Below, one piece after another: positions 18,410 to 26,791 of a stretch of 64,000 bases of DNA. Each line of letters starts with the position of its first letter. Positions within the stretch are counted from its first letter, which is position 1. A program made the translations under genes and the position numbers. Origin of the DNA: Halorussus caseinilyticus (GTDB lineage Archaea; Halobacteriota; Halobacteria; Halobacteriales; Haladaptataceae); NCBI RefSeq assembly GCF_029338395.1, contig NZ_CP119810.1:186001-250000 (forward strand), written 5' to 3'. Under the pieces are notes generated by a model that ran no database searches, was not told the DNA's origin, and was given only the letters and a program-made list of their open reading frames with translations.

Positions 18410-18595
18410 TTACTCTTCGGTCTCTTCCCCGTCGCCGTCGATGGTAATTTCCGTCGGTTCGCTCGCCACGTCCTGCCACTCCCCGGCGTCGCCGCTCCGG
18501 GACCCGAGGACGTAGCCGACGGCGAACGTCAGCGTGAGGAGAACGAGCGTTCCGAGTGGCGACCGACCGCCGTCCGTCTGCGTTTGGTTCGGCAT
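18410..18595 (-). CDS. Small single-pass membrane protein, 61 aa
   Basis: Starts at the ATG 18593-18595 with MPNQTQTDGGRSP, then one hydrophobic helix (LGTLVLLTLTFAVGYVLG, about residues 14-31), then an acidic tail ending GDGEETEE. The layout is that of many haloarchaeal hypothetical one-helix proteins. No family was recognised. An upstream extension to 18703 lacks protein-like composition. It is divergent from the secreted propeller gene. Confidence 0.65.
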   Translation of the reverse strand: MPNQTQTDGGRSPLGTLVLLTLTFAVGYVLGSRSGDAGEWQDVASEPTEITIDGDGEETEE

Positions 18596-18767
18596 ACAGT
18601 ACCCGACGGGCGAGAGGGACTTTGGGGTTGCGGCGTTTCGTCTGCCTGAGGTGTCGGATGGTGGCTTCGGTAGTTCGCCGTCGGTAGTGATTCCGTGAGT
18701 CAATCAGACGCAACCGCACCGCGACTGTACTGCTATCGGGACTCCCTCTGCGGACGAAAGAAACTGA

Positions 18768-18839
18768 GAAGCTAGCTTCAGTCGTGAACCAATCGGACCG
18801 CACCCGTGACTCGTGAACCAATCAGACCGCACCCGTGAC
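18768..18839. repeat. Dispersed element: GAAGCTAGCTTCA plus tandem repeat
   Basis: The 12-bp perfect palindrome GAAGCTAGCTTC is followed by two copies of a unit starting GTGAACCAAT and continuing GACCGCACCCGTGAC (18784-18812 and 18813-18839). The palindrome and a related GAACCAACCAGACCGCA segment occur again at 31535-31570, so this is a dispersed intergenic element. Confidence 0.65.
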
Positions 18840-18903
18840 CGTACTCGCAATCGCATCTGCACCCGCGACCGCATCCGCACCCGCCACCGCGACCGCACGC
18901 GCC
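18840..18903. repeat. GC-type hexamer array
   Basis: About ten consecutive 6-nt units of the form GNNNNC (for example GCACCC, GCGACC, GCATCC, each partly repeated) follow directly on the tandem repeat. Register is exact over about 60 nt. Confidence 0.6.
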
Positions 18904-19056
18904 GAAGCCGAGAGGTCATTGTCGGCGTGCGACGGGGAGGGAGACGGAAACCGACACCGACCTCGCCGCCTCAGTCCGCCGAAAACCACCGCAGGGCGAC
19001 CCTACGCGCCGGGCAGATGGTCCATAACAAAGCGGTTGTCTTCCCCAGAGTCGCAC

Positions 19057-20559
19057 ATGCGGAAACTCGTAGTGACACTGACGATTCTGGCGGTCGTCGC
19101 CGGTCTCGCGGCGGGCGCGACCGGCGGTCCCGGACCGCGGAGCGACTCCGTGGACGGACCGGACCCGACCGGCGAGACTCCGGAAGCGGCCGAACCCGCG
19201 GCGCGCGAACCGCCCGACCTGCCTGAGCAGTGGCGACGGACCTACGGCGCGAGCGGCGACGACATCTTCGCCGACGTTGCCCGGACCGACGACGGCGGCT
19301 ACCTCCTCGTCGGATGGGCGGGCGGCGAGAACCGCGACGGGTGGGTTCTCAAGACCGACGGCGCGGGCGAGAAGCAGTGGTCGAAGACCCTCGGCGGGCC
19401 GGGAACCGACCGCTTCTGGGGCGTCGTCCCGACCGACGAGGGCTACCTGCTCGCGGGCCGGACCGACGACGGCGGAGCGAAGGGGTGGCTGGTCGAAGTG
19501 AGCGCCGACGGTGAAGTCCGGGAGAACCGAACCCTCGGAACCGGCGCGTTCTACGCCGTCGAACGCCGCGCTTCCGGGACCGCCGACGCCGACGGCGGGG
19601 CGAGCTACCTGCTCGCTGGCTGGACCCGCGGCGACGGCGGCGTCGAGGGGTGGGCCGCCGAACTCTCCGCCGACCGCTCCACGGCGTGGCAGGAGTCGTT
19701 CCCCGCGCCCGAGGGCTACGACGCGGGCTACCTCCGGGCGGTCGTCCCGACCGACGAGGGCTACTACCTCGCCGGGAAAGTCGAGGGCGACAGCGACGAC
19801 GCGTGGGCGCTCCGACTCGCCGCCGACGGCACCCCCGACTGGCAGACCACCGCTGGCGGCGCGAGCAGAGACGACGTGTGGGCCGCCGCGCCAGCGAGCG
19901 TGGGCGGTGACGCCATCGCCGACGCCTCCGCCGGGTTCGTCCTCGCGGGCGAAACCGAGAGCGACAGCACCGGCCCGCGAGACGGGTGGCTGGTGAAGTT
20001 CGGTCCCGAGGGGACCGTCGAGTGGGAGCGCAGGCCCGGCGGCGAGGGCACCCAGTGGCTCGACTCGGCGATGCGGACCGACGGGGGCTACCTCTTCACC
20101 GGCGGGTCCGACGCCGGACCGAACGCGAGCGTGGACGGCTACCTGCTTGCGACCGACGACGCGGGCGAGACCCGCCGCCAGCGCTACTACGGAACCGACG
20201 GGTGGGACAAGCCGTGGCCCGCCATCCGCGCGCACGGACCGGGCTACCTGCTCGCGGGCCAGACCTCCGGCGGCGGCGCGGAGGGAAAAGACGGTTGGCT
20301 CGTCCGAATCGGCGCGTCGGCGGGCGAGACGGCTACGGCCGCGGTTAGCGAGACCGGAACGACGCCGAACGCCGACACCGCGACCGGAGCCGAAACCGCC
20401 GGTACCTCCGCTCTCCCCGACACCACCGACGCGCCGATTCGCGGCGACACCGCTACCGAGACCGCCACTTCCGGAGGTCCGGTCCCCGGATTCGGCGTCG
20501 GGGCCGCGCTCGTCGCGCTGGCGGCGTTCGCGGCGGCCCTGCTCGCCCTCCGGCGATAA
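19057..20559 (+). CDS. Secreted repeat (beta-propeller-like) protein with PGF-CTERM anchor
   Basis: 500 aa. The N-terminal MRKLVVTLTILAVVAGLAAG is a Sec signal peptide, which fixes the start at 19057. Residues about 45-420 contain around eight repeats of the type DDGGYLLVGWAGG...DGWVLKTDGAGEKQW, a blade pattern of delta-60/Kelch-like repeat proteins. A Thr/Ala-rich linker, likely glycosylated, leads to the C-terminal PVPGFGVGAALVALAAF helix and a basic end: a PGF-CTERM sorting signal processed by archaeosortase. So the protein is exported and lipid-anchored on the cell surface. Ligand or function unknown. It precedes another surface protein gene on the same strand. Confidence 0.82.
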   Translation: MRKLVVTLTILAVVAGLAAGATGGPGPRSDSVDGPDPTGETPEAAEPAAREPPDLPEQWRRTYGASGDDIFADVARTDDGGYLLVGWAGGENRDGWVLKTDGAGEKQWSKTLGGPGTDRFWGVVPTDEGYLLAGRTDDGGAKGWLVEVSADGEVRENRTLGTGAFYAVERRASGTADADGGASYLLAGWTRGDGGVEGWAAELSADRSTAWQESFPAPEGYDAGYLRAVVPTDEGYYLAGKVEGDSDDAWALRLAADGTPDWQTTAGGASRDDVWAAAPASVGGDAIADASAGFVLAGETESDSTGPRDGWLVKFGPEGTVEWERRPGGEGTQWLDSAMRTDGGYLFTGGSDAGPNASVDGYLLATDDAGETRRQRYYGTDGWDKPWPAIRAHGPGYLLAGQTSGGGAEGKDGWLVRIGASAGETATAAVSETGTTPNADTATGAETAGTSALPDTTDAPIRGDTATETATSGGPVPGFGVGAALVALAAFAAALLALRR

Positions 20560-20661
20560 GCCCGCCCTATCGGGACGGAAGGCCGAGGCAACGCGACGTT
20601 ACGCCTCGCTTGCGTTCCGCATAACAAAGGGTGGAGGTAGGGTACTCCCGGCAGAGACAAC

Positions 20662-23600
20662 ATGACACGGGGGGAGGGAGGCGACACGCGGCGACAGATG
20701 GACGCGCTGGTTCTTGCGTGGGTGCTTGTCGCCAGCACCGTCGTCGGCGCGAGCGGAGTCTCGCTCGCGGCCGGAACTGGGGCGACCGGTTCGGCCGAGA
20801 CTGCGGCGAACGGTCGGCCTGCGGGCGCGGACGCAGTTGCGTCCGCGCCCGCGAGCGCAGGCGCATCTGGACCTGCGAGCGCAGGCGCGTCCGGTTCTGC
20901 GGGCGCGAGCGATTCGTTCGGGAGTCCGGCGTCCGCGAGCGAATCGCTCGCGGACGCCGGAGATCGTCGCGCGCTTCGCGCGCGGACGAATCACAAAATA
21001 ATATACTCGAAAACAACAATCAAGATACCGACACTCGGTGCGGCCGGGGCGCGATTCCCCGCGGTCCGGCCGGGTCCGCGAACCTCTCGGACGCCGACGC
21101 CGAACTCTCGGGGGCGGCGGACAACGACCGCGCGGGGTGGGCGACCGACGTGGGCGACGTGAACAACGACGGCCGGGCCGACCTGCTGGTGGGCGCGCCG
21201 ACCAACGACTCCGCGGGCGAGAACTCCGGGGCGGCCTACCTCTTCTACGGCCCGGTGAACCGGAGCGAGGTCGAACTCTCCGAGGCCAACGTCACCTTCC
21301 GTGCGCGGTCCTCGGGCGAGCGCGCCGGGTTCTCGGTCGAAATCGGCGACCTGAACGACGACGGCTACGCCGACATCGTGGTCGGCGCGCCCCTCGCGGA
21401 CGTAAACGGCCGGGACTCGGGCGCGGCCTACGTCGTCTACGGCGGGGGCGACCTGCCCGAACTCGTGAAACTCGAGTTCGCCACGGCGACCTTCCGCGGT
21501 GCCTCGTCGGGCGACCGGGCGGGGTGGTCGCTGGCGACCATGCCGAACGCGAGCAACGGGACCGCGGGCCTGCTCGTCGGCGCGCCACAGCACGACGGCG
21601 TGGCCGAGGACGCGGGCGCGGCCCACCTCGCGTACATGCCGCGAGTCGGTACTTACGACCTCGCCGACGCCAACGTGACCTACCTCGGCGAGGCCCGCGG
21701 CGACTTCGCCGGGTCGTCGGTGGCGGCCCTCGACGCCGCCGACGACACCGGGAGCGACGTGCTGGTCGGCGCGCCCGGCAACGACTCGACCGGCGAGGAC
21801 GCTGGCGCGGCCTACCTCCAGTACGGCCCGCAGTTGGCCGGGACCTCCCTGCTGGTGAACGCGCCGGTCAAGTTCCGCGGCGCGGACGCGGGCGACCAAG
21901 CCGGGTTCGCGGTGGCCGACGCTGGCGACCTGAACGCCGACGGCGAGGACGACGTGGCCCTCGGCGCGCCGTTCCACGACGACCCCGCCGAGGACGCGGG
22001 GGCGGCCTACGTCCGGTACGGCGGGGACCTCCCGCGCACGGTGAACCTCTCTTCGGAGGCCGACGCCGCGCTCACCGGCGAGGCCGAGGCGGACCACGCG
22101 GGGTGGTCGCTCGCGGGCGCGGGTGACGCCAACGAAGACGGGTACGGCGACCTGCTGGTGGGGGCACCCTACAACAACAGCACCGCACCGAACGCCGGGG
22201 CCGCCTACCTGCTCTACGGGTCCCGAATCGCCGAGCGACACTCGCTGTCGGGTGCCCACGCCAAGTTCGGCGGCGAGGCGGAGGGCGACCTCTCGGGGTA
22301 CGCGCTGGCGGGCGGCGACGTGAACGGTGACGTGGCGGCCGACCTGCTGGTGGGTGCGCCCTTCGCCGACGACGGGAAGAACGCGGGGTCGGCCTACGTG
22401 GTGAACGGCGACTGCCCGCAGAAACCGACGGAGACGACGACCACGACAGAGACAACGACCGCGACAGAGACGACGACCACGACAGAGACGACTACGACCA
22501 CGCCGACGCCCGAACCCCTCCGGATTCGCGTGGCGTTCGACTGCCGGAAGGTCACTGTCGCGGCCGAGCAGTACACCCGAGTCGTCCTGACGTTCGCCGA
22601 CGGCGACACGCAGGCGTTCGAGGGCATCTTCAGCGGGACGAACGCCTTCGCGGGCACGGGAGAGAACCGGGGCGAAATCGTCACGCGCGTCAAGGTGTTC
22701 GACGGTCCCGACAGGTTCGAGGCCCGGCGCAACGACACCAGCGGCTGTGAACCCGCGACAGAGCAACCGGACCGACCCTTCGTCCCCAAAGTCTTCTTCG
22801 TGAGTTGCGAGAAGGCAGTCGTGCAGGCAGAGGAGTTCCGGTCGGTGACGCTGGTGTTTGAGGACGGCGACCGCCAGACCTTCCGCGGCGACTTCCGGGA
22901 CCGCGGCCAGTTCCTCGGCACGGGGGACAATCGAGGCGAAGTGGTCGAGTTCGCCATCGTCAGGGGACCCGACGGCGAGTCGGTGACGCGCCGGAACCCG
23001 AGTTTCGAGGCCTGCGCGCAACCCGAGACGACCACGACGGAGACGACTACGACGACCACCACCGAGACGCCGCGACCCCTCGAACCGACCTACGACTTCG
23101 CGTGCAGGAAGGTCGCCGTGACCGCCCACCGCTACGACGCGGTGACGCTGGTGTTCGAGGACGGCGACCGCCAGACCTTCCGCGGGCGCTTCCGGGGCCG
23201 GAACGTCTTCTTCGGGACCGGAGCGAACCGCGGGGAGGTAATCGAGCGCGCGGTGGTCAAACGCGACGGAGAGTCGGTCTCGCGGCGCAACCCGGACTTC
23301 GAGGAGTGCGTCGAACGCGACACGACGACCACCACGACCGAGACGACGCTCGCACCCCCGACGACCACCACGACCGAGACGACGACGACCACCACGACCG
23401 AGCGAGCGGGACCGCCGCCGAACGCCCGCGCGGGGAATCCGGCCTGCGAGCGCCTGCGACTCGCCAACCCGACCACCGAGCGAATCACCTTCTCGGTGAC
23501 GGCGGCCTCCGGTCTCACGAAGGTCGTCATCCTGAATCCGGGGCAGGTCGAGACGTTCGCCCTCCCGTCGGGGACCTACCGCGTGCAGGCGAAGGCGGGC

Positions 23601-25265
23601 GGACTGGTCGAACCGACCCGGCCCGCCACGGTCAACGGGAACCAGATAGCCACTATCGAGGTCGAGGCGTGTCCGACAACTGAGACGACGACAGAGACGA
23701 CGACAGAGACGACGACAGAGACGACGACAACGGAGACGCCAACTGAGACGACGGAAACGACCACGACGACTGAGACGCCGACCAGTATCACCGAGGAAAC
23801 GACCACGACGACCACTGAGACCCCCGAACTGCCGAACGTCGAGGCGGAGTCGGCGGCACCCGAGTCGCTGACCTTCCGGAACCCGACCGACCTGAACGTC
23901 ACCGTCAACGTCACCGGACCTGACGACTTCGACGAGACGGTGGAACTGGCTCCCGGCGACGAGACGACGCTGGCGGACCTGACGCCCGGCGACTACGTGG
24001 TCCGGGCGCGGACCGGATTCGTCGGCGAGGAATCGAGGACGGCGACGGTCAACGGCCGACCGAACGCGACCGTGAGCGTGGCGGCCGCGCCGACGACGAC
24101 CGCGACCGAAACGACGACGACCGAAGAACCGACGACCACCGAGACCACCACGACGCCGACGCTGACGATTGCCGAGGAGACGACGACTGAGACGACGACC
24201 GAAGAACCGACGACGACCACTACCGAGGAACCGGGACCGCCCGCGGTGAACGTCGTCGCCGCGAGCGACGACTGTGAGTCGCTGACACTGACGAACGAGG
24301 GCCAGCGCGCGGTCCGGGTCGGCGTCGGTGGACCGGACGGGTTCGCCGACGAGGTGACGGTGCCGCCGGGCCAGTCGCGCACGCTGACCGGTCTCGAACC
24401 GGGCGAGTACGCGGTCGAACCCACCAGCGAGGGCGTGAGCGTGAACGGGACCGCGCGCGTCTCTGTCGGCGTCGCGGACTGTCCGGGCGTGACGGACGGA
24501 GAGACGACGACCGAGGAACCGACGACCGAGGAGACAACTACCACGACCGAAGAACCGACGACCACGACCGAGACCACCACTACCACGACTGAGGCGACAA
24601 CGACCGAGGCGACAACTACGACGACCGAAGGGACCACCACGACCGAGGCGACAACTACGGCAACAACTGAGGAGACAACTACGACAACAACTGAGGAGAC
24701 AACTACCACGACCGAGGTGACAACTACGACAACGGCGGAAGAACCGACCACAACCACGACCGAGACCACCACTACCACCGAAGAGACCACCACGGCGATA
24801 CCCGAACCGGACGTTACGCCGCGGCCGGTTGCCGGGTTCCCGACGTGTTCCGACGGGGGACTCCAGACCGCGCTGACGCTGACCTACGAGGACGGCGCGT
24901 TCACCGGCGAGAACGCTACCAGAGTCGGGACGGACGCCTTCCAGTTCGGCGTCGAGGGCGAGACCTTCGAGATGGAAGTCGTCAACGTCGAACGCGACGA
25001 GGACGGGAATCCCGTCGCGGTGACGTTCGACTCGACGCTCCGGGTCGATGCGGTCGTCGTCCGCGGTGAGACGGGCGCGAACGTCTACGAGTTCACCGAG
25101 TCCGCCTCCGAACGGGCCGACCTCCGAGCGCCGACCAACACCAACACGGGCCGACCGTTCGCCATCGAACAGGTCGCGTTCTGCTACGACGGGACGCCCG
25201 ACCGCGCGGACGCGACCGGCGGGCCGTTCGACGTTTCGGACGCGCTCGCCGGACTTGCCGTCTGA
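20662..25265 (+). CDS. Giant FG-GAP/Thr-rich surface protein, signal peptide and body in different frames
   Basis: The body (frame ending at 25263-25265) has seven FG-GAP blades about 21090-22420 with Ca2+-loop motifs (DVNNDGRAD, DLNDDGYAD, DANEDGYGD), as in integrin-alpha heads. Three repeats of a FEDGDRQTFRG domain follow, then two Ig-like domains and a C-terminal domain, all separated by Thr/Glu-rich mucin-like linkers. It has no start codon with a signal peptide. A fitting signal peptide (MDALVLAWVLVASTVVGASG, ATG 20698 or 20662) lies in the +1-related frame and runs into Ala/Ser/Gly-rich sequence. Joining the two needs a one-base shift near 20985-21060; a short A-run in GAAAAC around 21005-21020 is a candidate. 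Could be a sequencing error, a decayed gene or recoding. No PGF-CTERM end. Confidence 0.7.
20821..20852. repeat. Perfect 15-bp inverted repeat in N-terminal region of FG-GAP gene
   Basis: Arms 20821-20835 and 20838-20852 are exact complements with a GT loop. It starts a run of about 17 GC-type GNNNNC hexamers reaching 20922, which encode the Ala/Ser/Gly-rich segment. Confidence 0.75.
20925..20961. repeat. Perfect 17-bp hairpin near the frame switch
   Basis: Arms 20925-20941 and 20945-20961 pair completely around an AAT loop, followed by a smaller GCGCGC hairpin (20968-20985). Both lie shortly before the region where the coding frame changes. Confidence 0.8.
22423..24800 (+). repeat. Thr-codon low-complexity linkers
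   Basis: Six blocks (about 22423-22509, 23023-23070, 23310-23405, 23671-23824, 24091-24236 and 24500-24800) consist of near-repeats of ACGACGACC/GAGACGACG encoding TTTTE and TEEPTTT strings. They are likely O-glycosylated stalks and prone to slippage. Confidence 0.8.
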
Positions 25266-25398
25266 AGAATTTCGCACGTCTGGCCTGCCGATAGTGAAGC
25301 TACGCCGCTGGCTCGCGGATTCGACACCGAAAATATCGGCCAAGATGTGAAATACATAAATTAAGTAAAATCCATATTATTTGTAACTTTAGCTATCA

Positions 25399-25443
25399 AA
25401 ATTTTTATTATGTAAGGGCATAACATACCAGACAAGGAGGTGA
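25399..25443 (+). promoter_or_regulatory. Promoter and Shine-Dalgarno of peptide gene copy A
   Basis: AT-rich ATTTTTATTA at 25401-25410 is a TATA element. The region to the ATG holds the conserved GGGCATAACATACCA and a near-perfect Shine-Dalgarno AAGGAGGTGA (25434-25443), five bases before the ATG. Such a strong ribosome site is unusual among leaderless haloarchaeal genes. Confidence 0.65.
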
Positions 25444-25448
25444 ACTCA

Positions 25449-25526
25449 ATGGAACTTTCGGACCTTACCGAGAAGCAGCACAGTGAAGGCGACTTCATCC
25501 CGTGCATTTGCTTCGTCGACGAGTAA
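25449..25526 (+). CDS. 25-aa peptide gene, copy A
   Basis: The peptide starts MELSDLTEKQ and ends PCICFVDE; a Cys-x-Cys pair sits near the C-terminus between hydrophobic residues, followed by an acidic tail. It is too short for usual gene callers. Support comes from the second copy 493 nt downstream: 77 of 78 coding bases are identical and the only change is synonymous (GAG/GAA), and the TATA, the GGGCATAACATACCA leader and the Shine-Dalgarno are also conserved. No family is recognised. The ELSDL start followed by a short Cys-containing end suggests a leader-core layout as in RiPP precursors, or a processed signal peptide; no modifying enzyme, protease or exporter is nearby. Confidence 0.7.
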   Translation: MELSDLTEKQHSEGDFIPCICFVDE

Positions 25527-25750
25527 CGTACTCCCGCAACTAACCATTTCTAAGAAGCGCGTGCGACCGTACGGAGATTCTCGGACAATCTGAACGACAG
25601 TCGCGTCACCGGAAATCAACACCGAGGATTCGTATCGGAAGTAAATTCTACGAGTGACATCGTTCCGTACGTCCGCTTGCTTGACGAACGAACCAACACT
25701 CGGCGTCCCGAACACGTATCCGAGATGTAGATAGCAGTATACGCCTCGAC

Positions 25751-25864
25751 ATGAAACAGCGACGAATCGTCTCCAGAGTACTCCCGATAGTTCTGCTCAC
25801 TACACTCTCAGTGCCCGAACGCCGGAATATTTCTAATTTGTGTATCTATGGACTCTCCCGTTAA
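25751..25864 (+). CDS. Possible remnant: 37-aa signal-peptide-like ORF
   Basis: Between the two peptide genes, an ATG ORF begins MKQRRIVSRVLPIVLLTTLS, basic then hydrophobic like an export signal, and stops after 37 codons. It may be the truncated start of a former exported protein or a chance ORF. There is no second copy and no clear ribosome site. Confidence 0.25.
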   Translation: MKQRRIVSRVLPIVLLTTLSVPERRNISNLCIYGLSR

Positions 25865-25892
25865 GTTGTTATTTATTATAGTAGCCATCGAA

Positions 25893-25935
25893 ATTTTTAT
25901 TATGTATGGGCATAACATACCAAACGAGGAGGTGA
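25893..25935 (+). promoter_or_regulatory. Promoter and Shine-Dalgarno of peptide gene copy B
   Basis: ATTTTTATTATG at about 25893-25904, the shared GGGCATAACATACCA block and the Shine-Dalgarno GAGGAGGTGA (25926-25935), six bases before the ATG, repeat the arrangement of copy A with few changes and a three-base insertion. Confidence 0.65.
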
Positions 25936-25941
25936 GAACTA

Positions 25942-26019
25942 ATGGAACTTTCGGACCTTACCGAGAAGCAGCACAGTGAAGGCGACTTCATCCCGTGCAT
26001 TTGCTTCGTCGACGAATAA
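25942..26019 (+). CDS. 25-aa peptide gene, copy B
   Basis: Encodes exactly the same 25-residue peptide as copy A (start MELSDLTEKQ, end PCICFVDE) with one synonymous base change in the last sense codon. The similarity continues a little past the stop (AACCATTTC...AGAAGC in both) and then ends, so the duplicated unit is about 160 nt including promoter and 3' end. Identity at protein level with conserved control signals argues that both copies are used. The surrounding 1 kb is clearly more AT-rich than the flanking genes, suggesting acquisition by transfer. Confidence 0.7.
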   Translation: MELSDLTEKQHSEGDFIPCICFVDE

Positions 26020-26056
26020 CGGCTTTTAACCAACCCATTTCCAGAAGCAACGTCAC

Positions 26057-26082
26057 ACTGACCGACAGAGTTGTGTGGTCAG
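26057..26082 (+). terminator. Hairpin after peptide copy B
   Basis: Arms CTGACC and GGTCAG about 40-60 nt after the stop of copy B form a short stem with an AT-containing loop; possible transcript end. Confidence 0.35.
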
Positions 26083-26252
26083 CGCGAACGTAGTATCTCC
26101 GTAGTGGCGACGTTACGGCGTATTCGTCAGGTGAGGTTTTAGTGATTTGATTCATGCGTCGTGAATAGAGGCGACGGGGATGGCGCTTTCGCGGCGTCCG
26201 ACCGATTTCGAAGCGCCGACCGGCGACCAGTTAGCAACTCGAACTCGATAAT
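26083..26252. other. Non-coding stretch before nikR
   Basis: No ORF or repeat of note is visible apart from the end of the AT-rich island. Together with 25527-25750 and 25266-25398 this completes the gap between the FG-GAP gene and nikR. Confidence 0.4.
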
Positions 26253-26280
26253 TTGGTAGAAAATACCAAGAGCTATTAAT
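26253..26280 (+). promoter_or_regulatory. Candidate operator and TATA of nikR
   Basis: The perfect inverted repeat TTGGTA-N5-TACCAA (26253-26269) lies just upstream of CTATTAAT (26273-26280), which is 23-30 nt before the ATG at 26303. The position over the BRE/TATA region fits an autoregulatory repressor site. Confidence 0.5.
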
Positions 26281-26302
26281 CCTCGACGGCTCGATTAATA
26301 CT

Positions 26303-26728
26303 ATGACCGTCGTCAGTATCTCGATGCCGGACGAACTACTCGACCGAATCGACGAGTTCGCCGACGAACACGGCTACACGGGGCGAAGCGAAGTGTTCCG
26401 CGAGGCCGGACGAAACCTGCTCGGGGAGTTCGAGGACAAGAAACTGGAGGACCGCGACCTGATGGGCGTCGTCACGGTCCTGTTCAGTTACGAGAACACG
26501 ACGGTCGAAGAGCGGATGATGCACCTCCGCCACGAGTACGACGGGTTGGTCACGTCGAACGTCCACAACCACGTCGGCGACCACTACTGCATGGAACTGT
26601 TCATTCTCGAAGGGAACCTCGAAGACATCTCCACGTTCGTCGGCAAGATTCGGGCCACTCAGGACACGCTCACGGTCGATTACTCCGTGATTCCGGTAGA
26701 CGAGGTTGGACCGCTCACGACAAGTTAG
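26303..26728 (+). CDS. nikR: NikR-type nickel-responsive ribbon-helix-helix regulator
   Basis: 141 aa. The N-terminal 45 residues form a ribbon-helix-helix DNA-binding domain ([28 protein letters not shown]). The C-terminal ACT-like domain keeps all four nickel ligands of E. coli NikR in register: His77, His88, His90 and Cys96 (in RHEYDG and [13 protein letters not shown]). In the family, nickel binding tightens operator binding and represses nickel uptake genes. No nickel transporter or hydrogenase is in the window, so targets are elsewhere or the gene regulates itself through the TTGGTA dyad. The leaderless promoter spacing supports the start. Confidence 0.88.
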   Translation: MTVVSISMPDELLDRIDEFADEHGYTGRSEVFREAGRNLLGEFEDKKLEDRDLMGVVTVLFSYENTTVEERMMHLRHEYDGLVTSNVHNHVGDHYCMELFILEGNLEDISTFVGKIRATQDTLTVDYSVIPVDEVGPLTTS

Positions 26729-26756
26729 ATATTTTATATTTAAATAAAACGACAAA
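26729..26756 (+). promoter_or_regulatory. AT-rich promoter region of the sensor kinase gene
   Basis: TATTTTATATTTAAATAAAA lies between nikR and the kinase start at 26792 and includes several TATA-like hexamers, suggesting the kinase has its own promoter. Confidence 0.45.
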
Positions 26757-26791
26757 ACGTTATTGTGGGCGTCGTTCGTCGCTCCGAGTAA

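Larger units (their letters stand above)
18596..19056. other. Intergenic region rich in repeats
   Basis: The 461-nt gap holds the palindromic GAAGCTAGCTTC element with a tandem repeat (18768-18839) and a GC-type hexamer array (18840-18903). Nothing gene-like was found apart from Arg-rich shadow frames; the promoter of the following secreted protein should lie at its right end. Confidence 0.5.

Noticed and set aside
20991-25343. 1450-aa antisense frame over the FG-GAP gene
   Set aside because: Long only because the sense strand is Thr/Asp-rich and GC-biased; no domain and low-complexity content.
25446-25715. 89-aa antisense ORF overlapping peptide copy A
   Set aside because: Overlaps the duplicated sense gene; no matching ORF in full at copy B. 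Kept only as a possible remnant in part.
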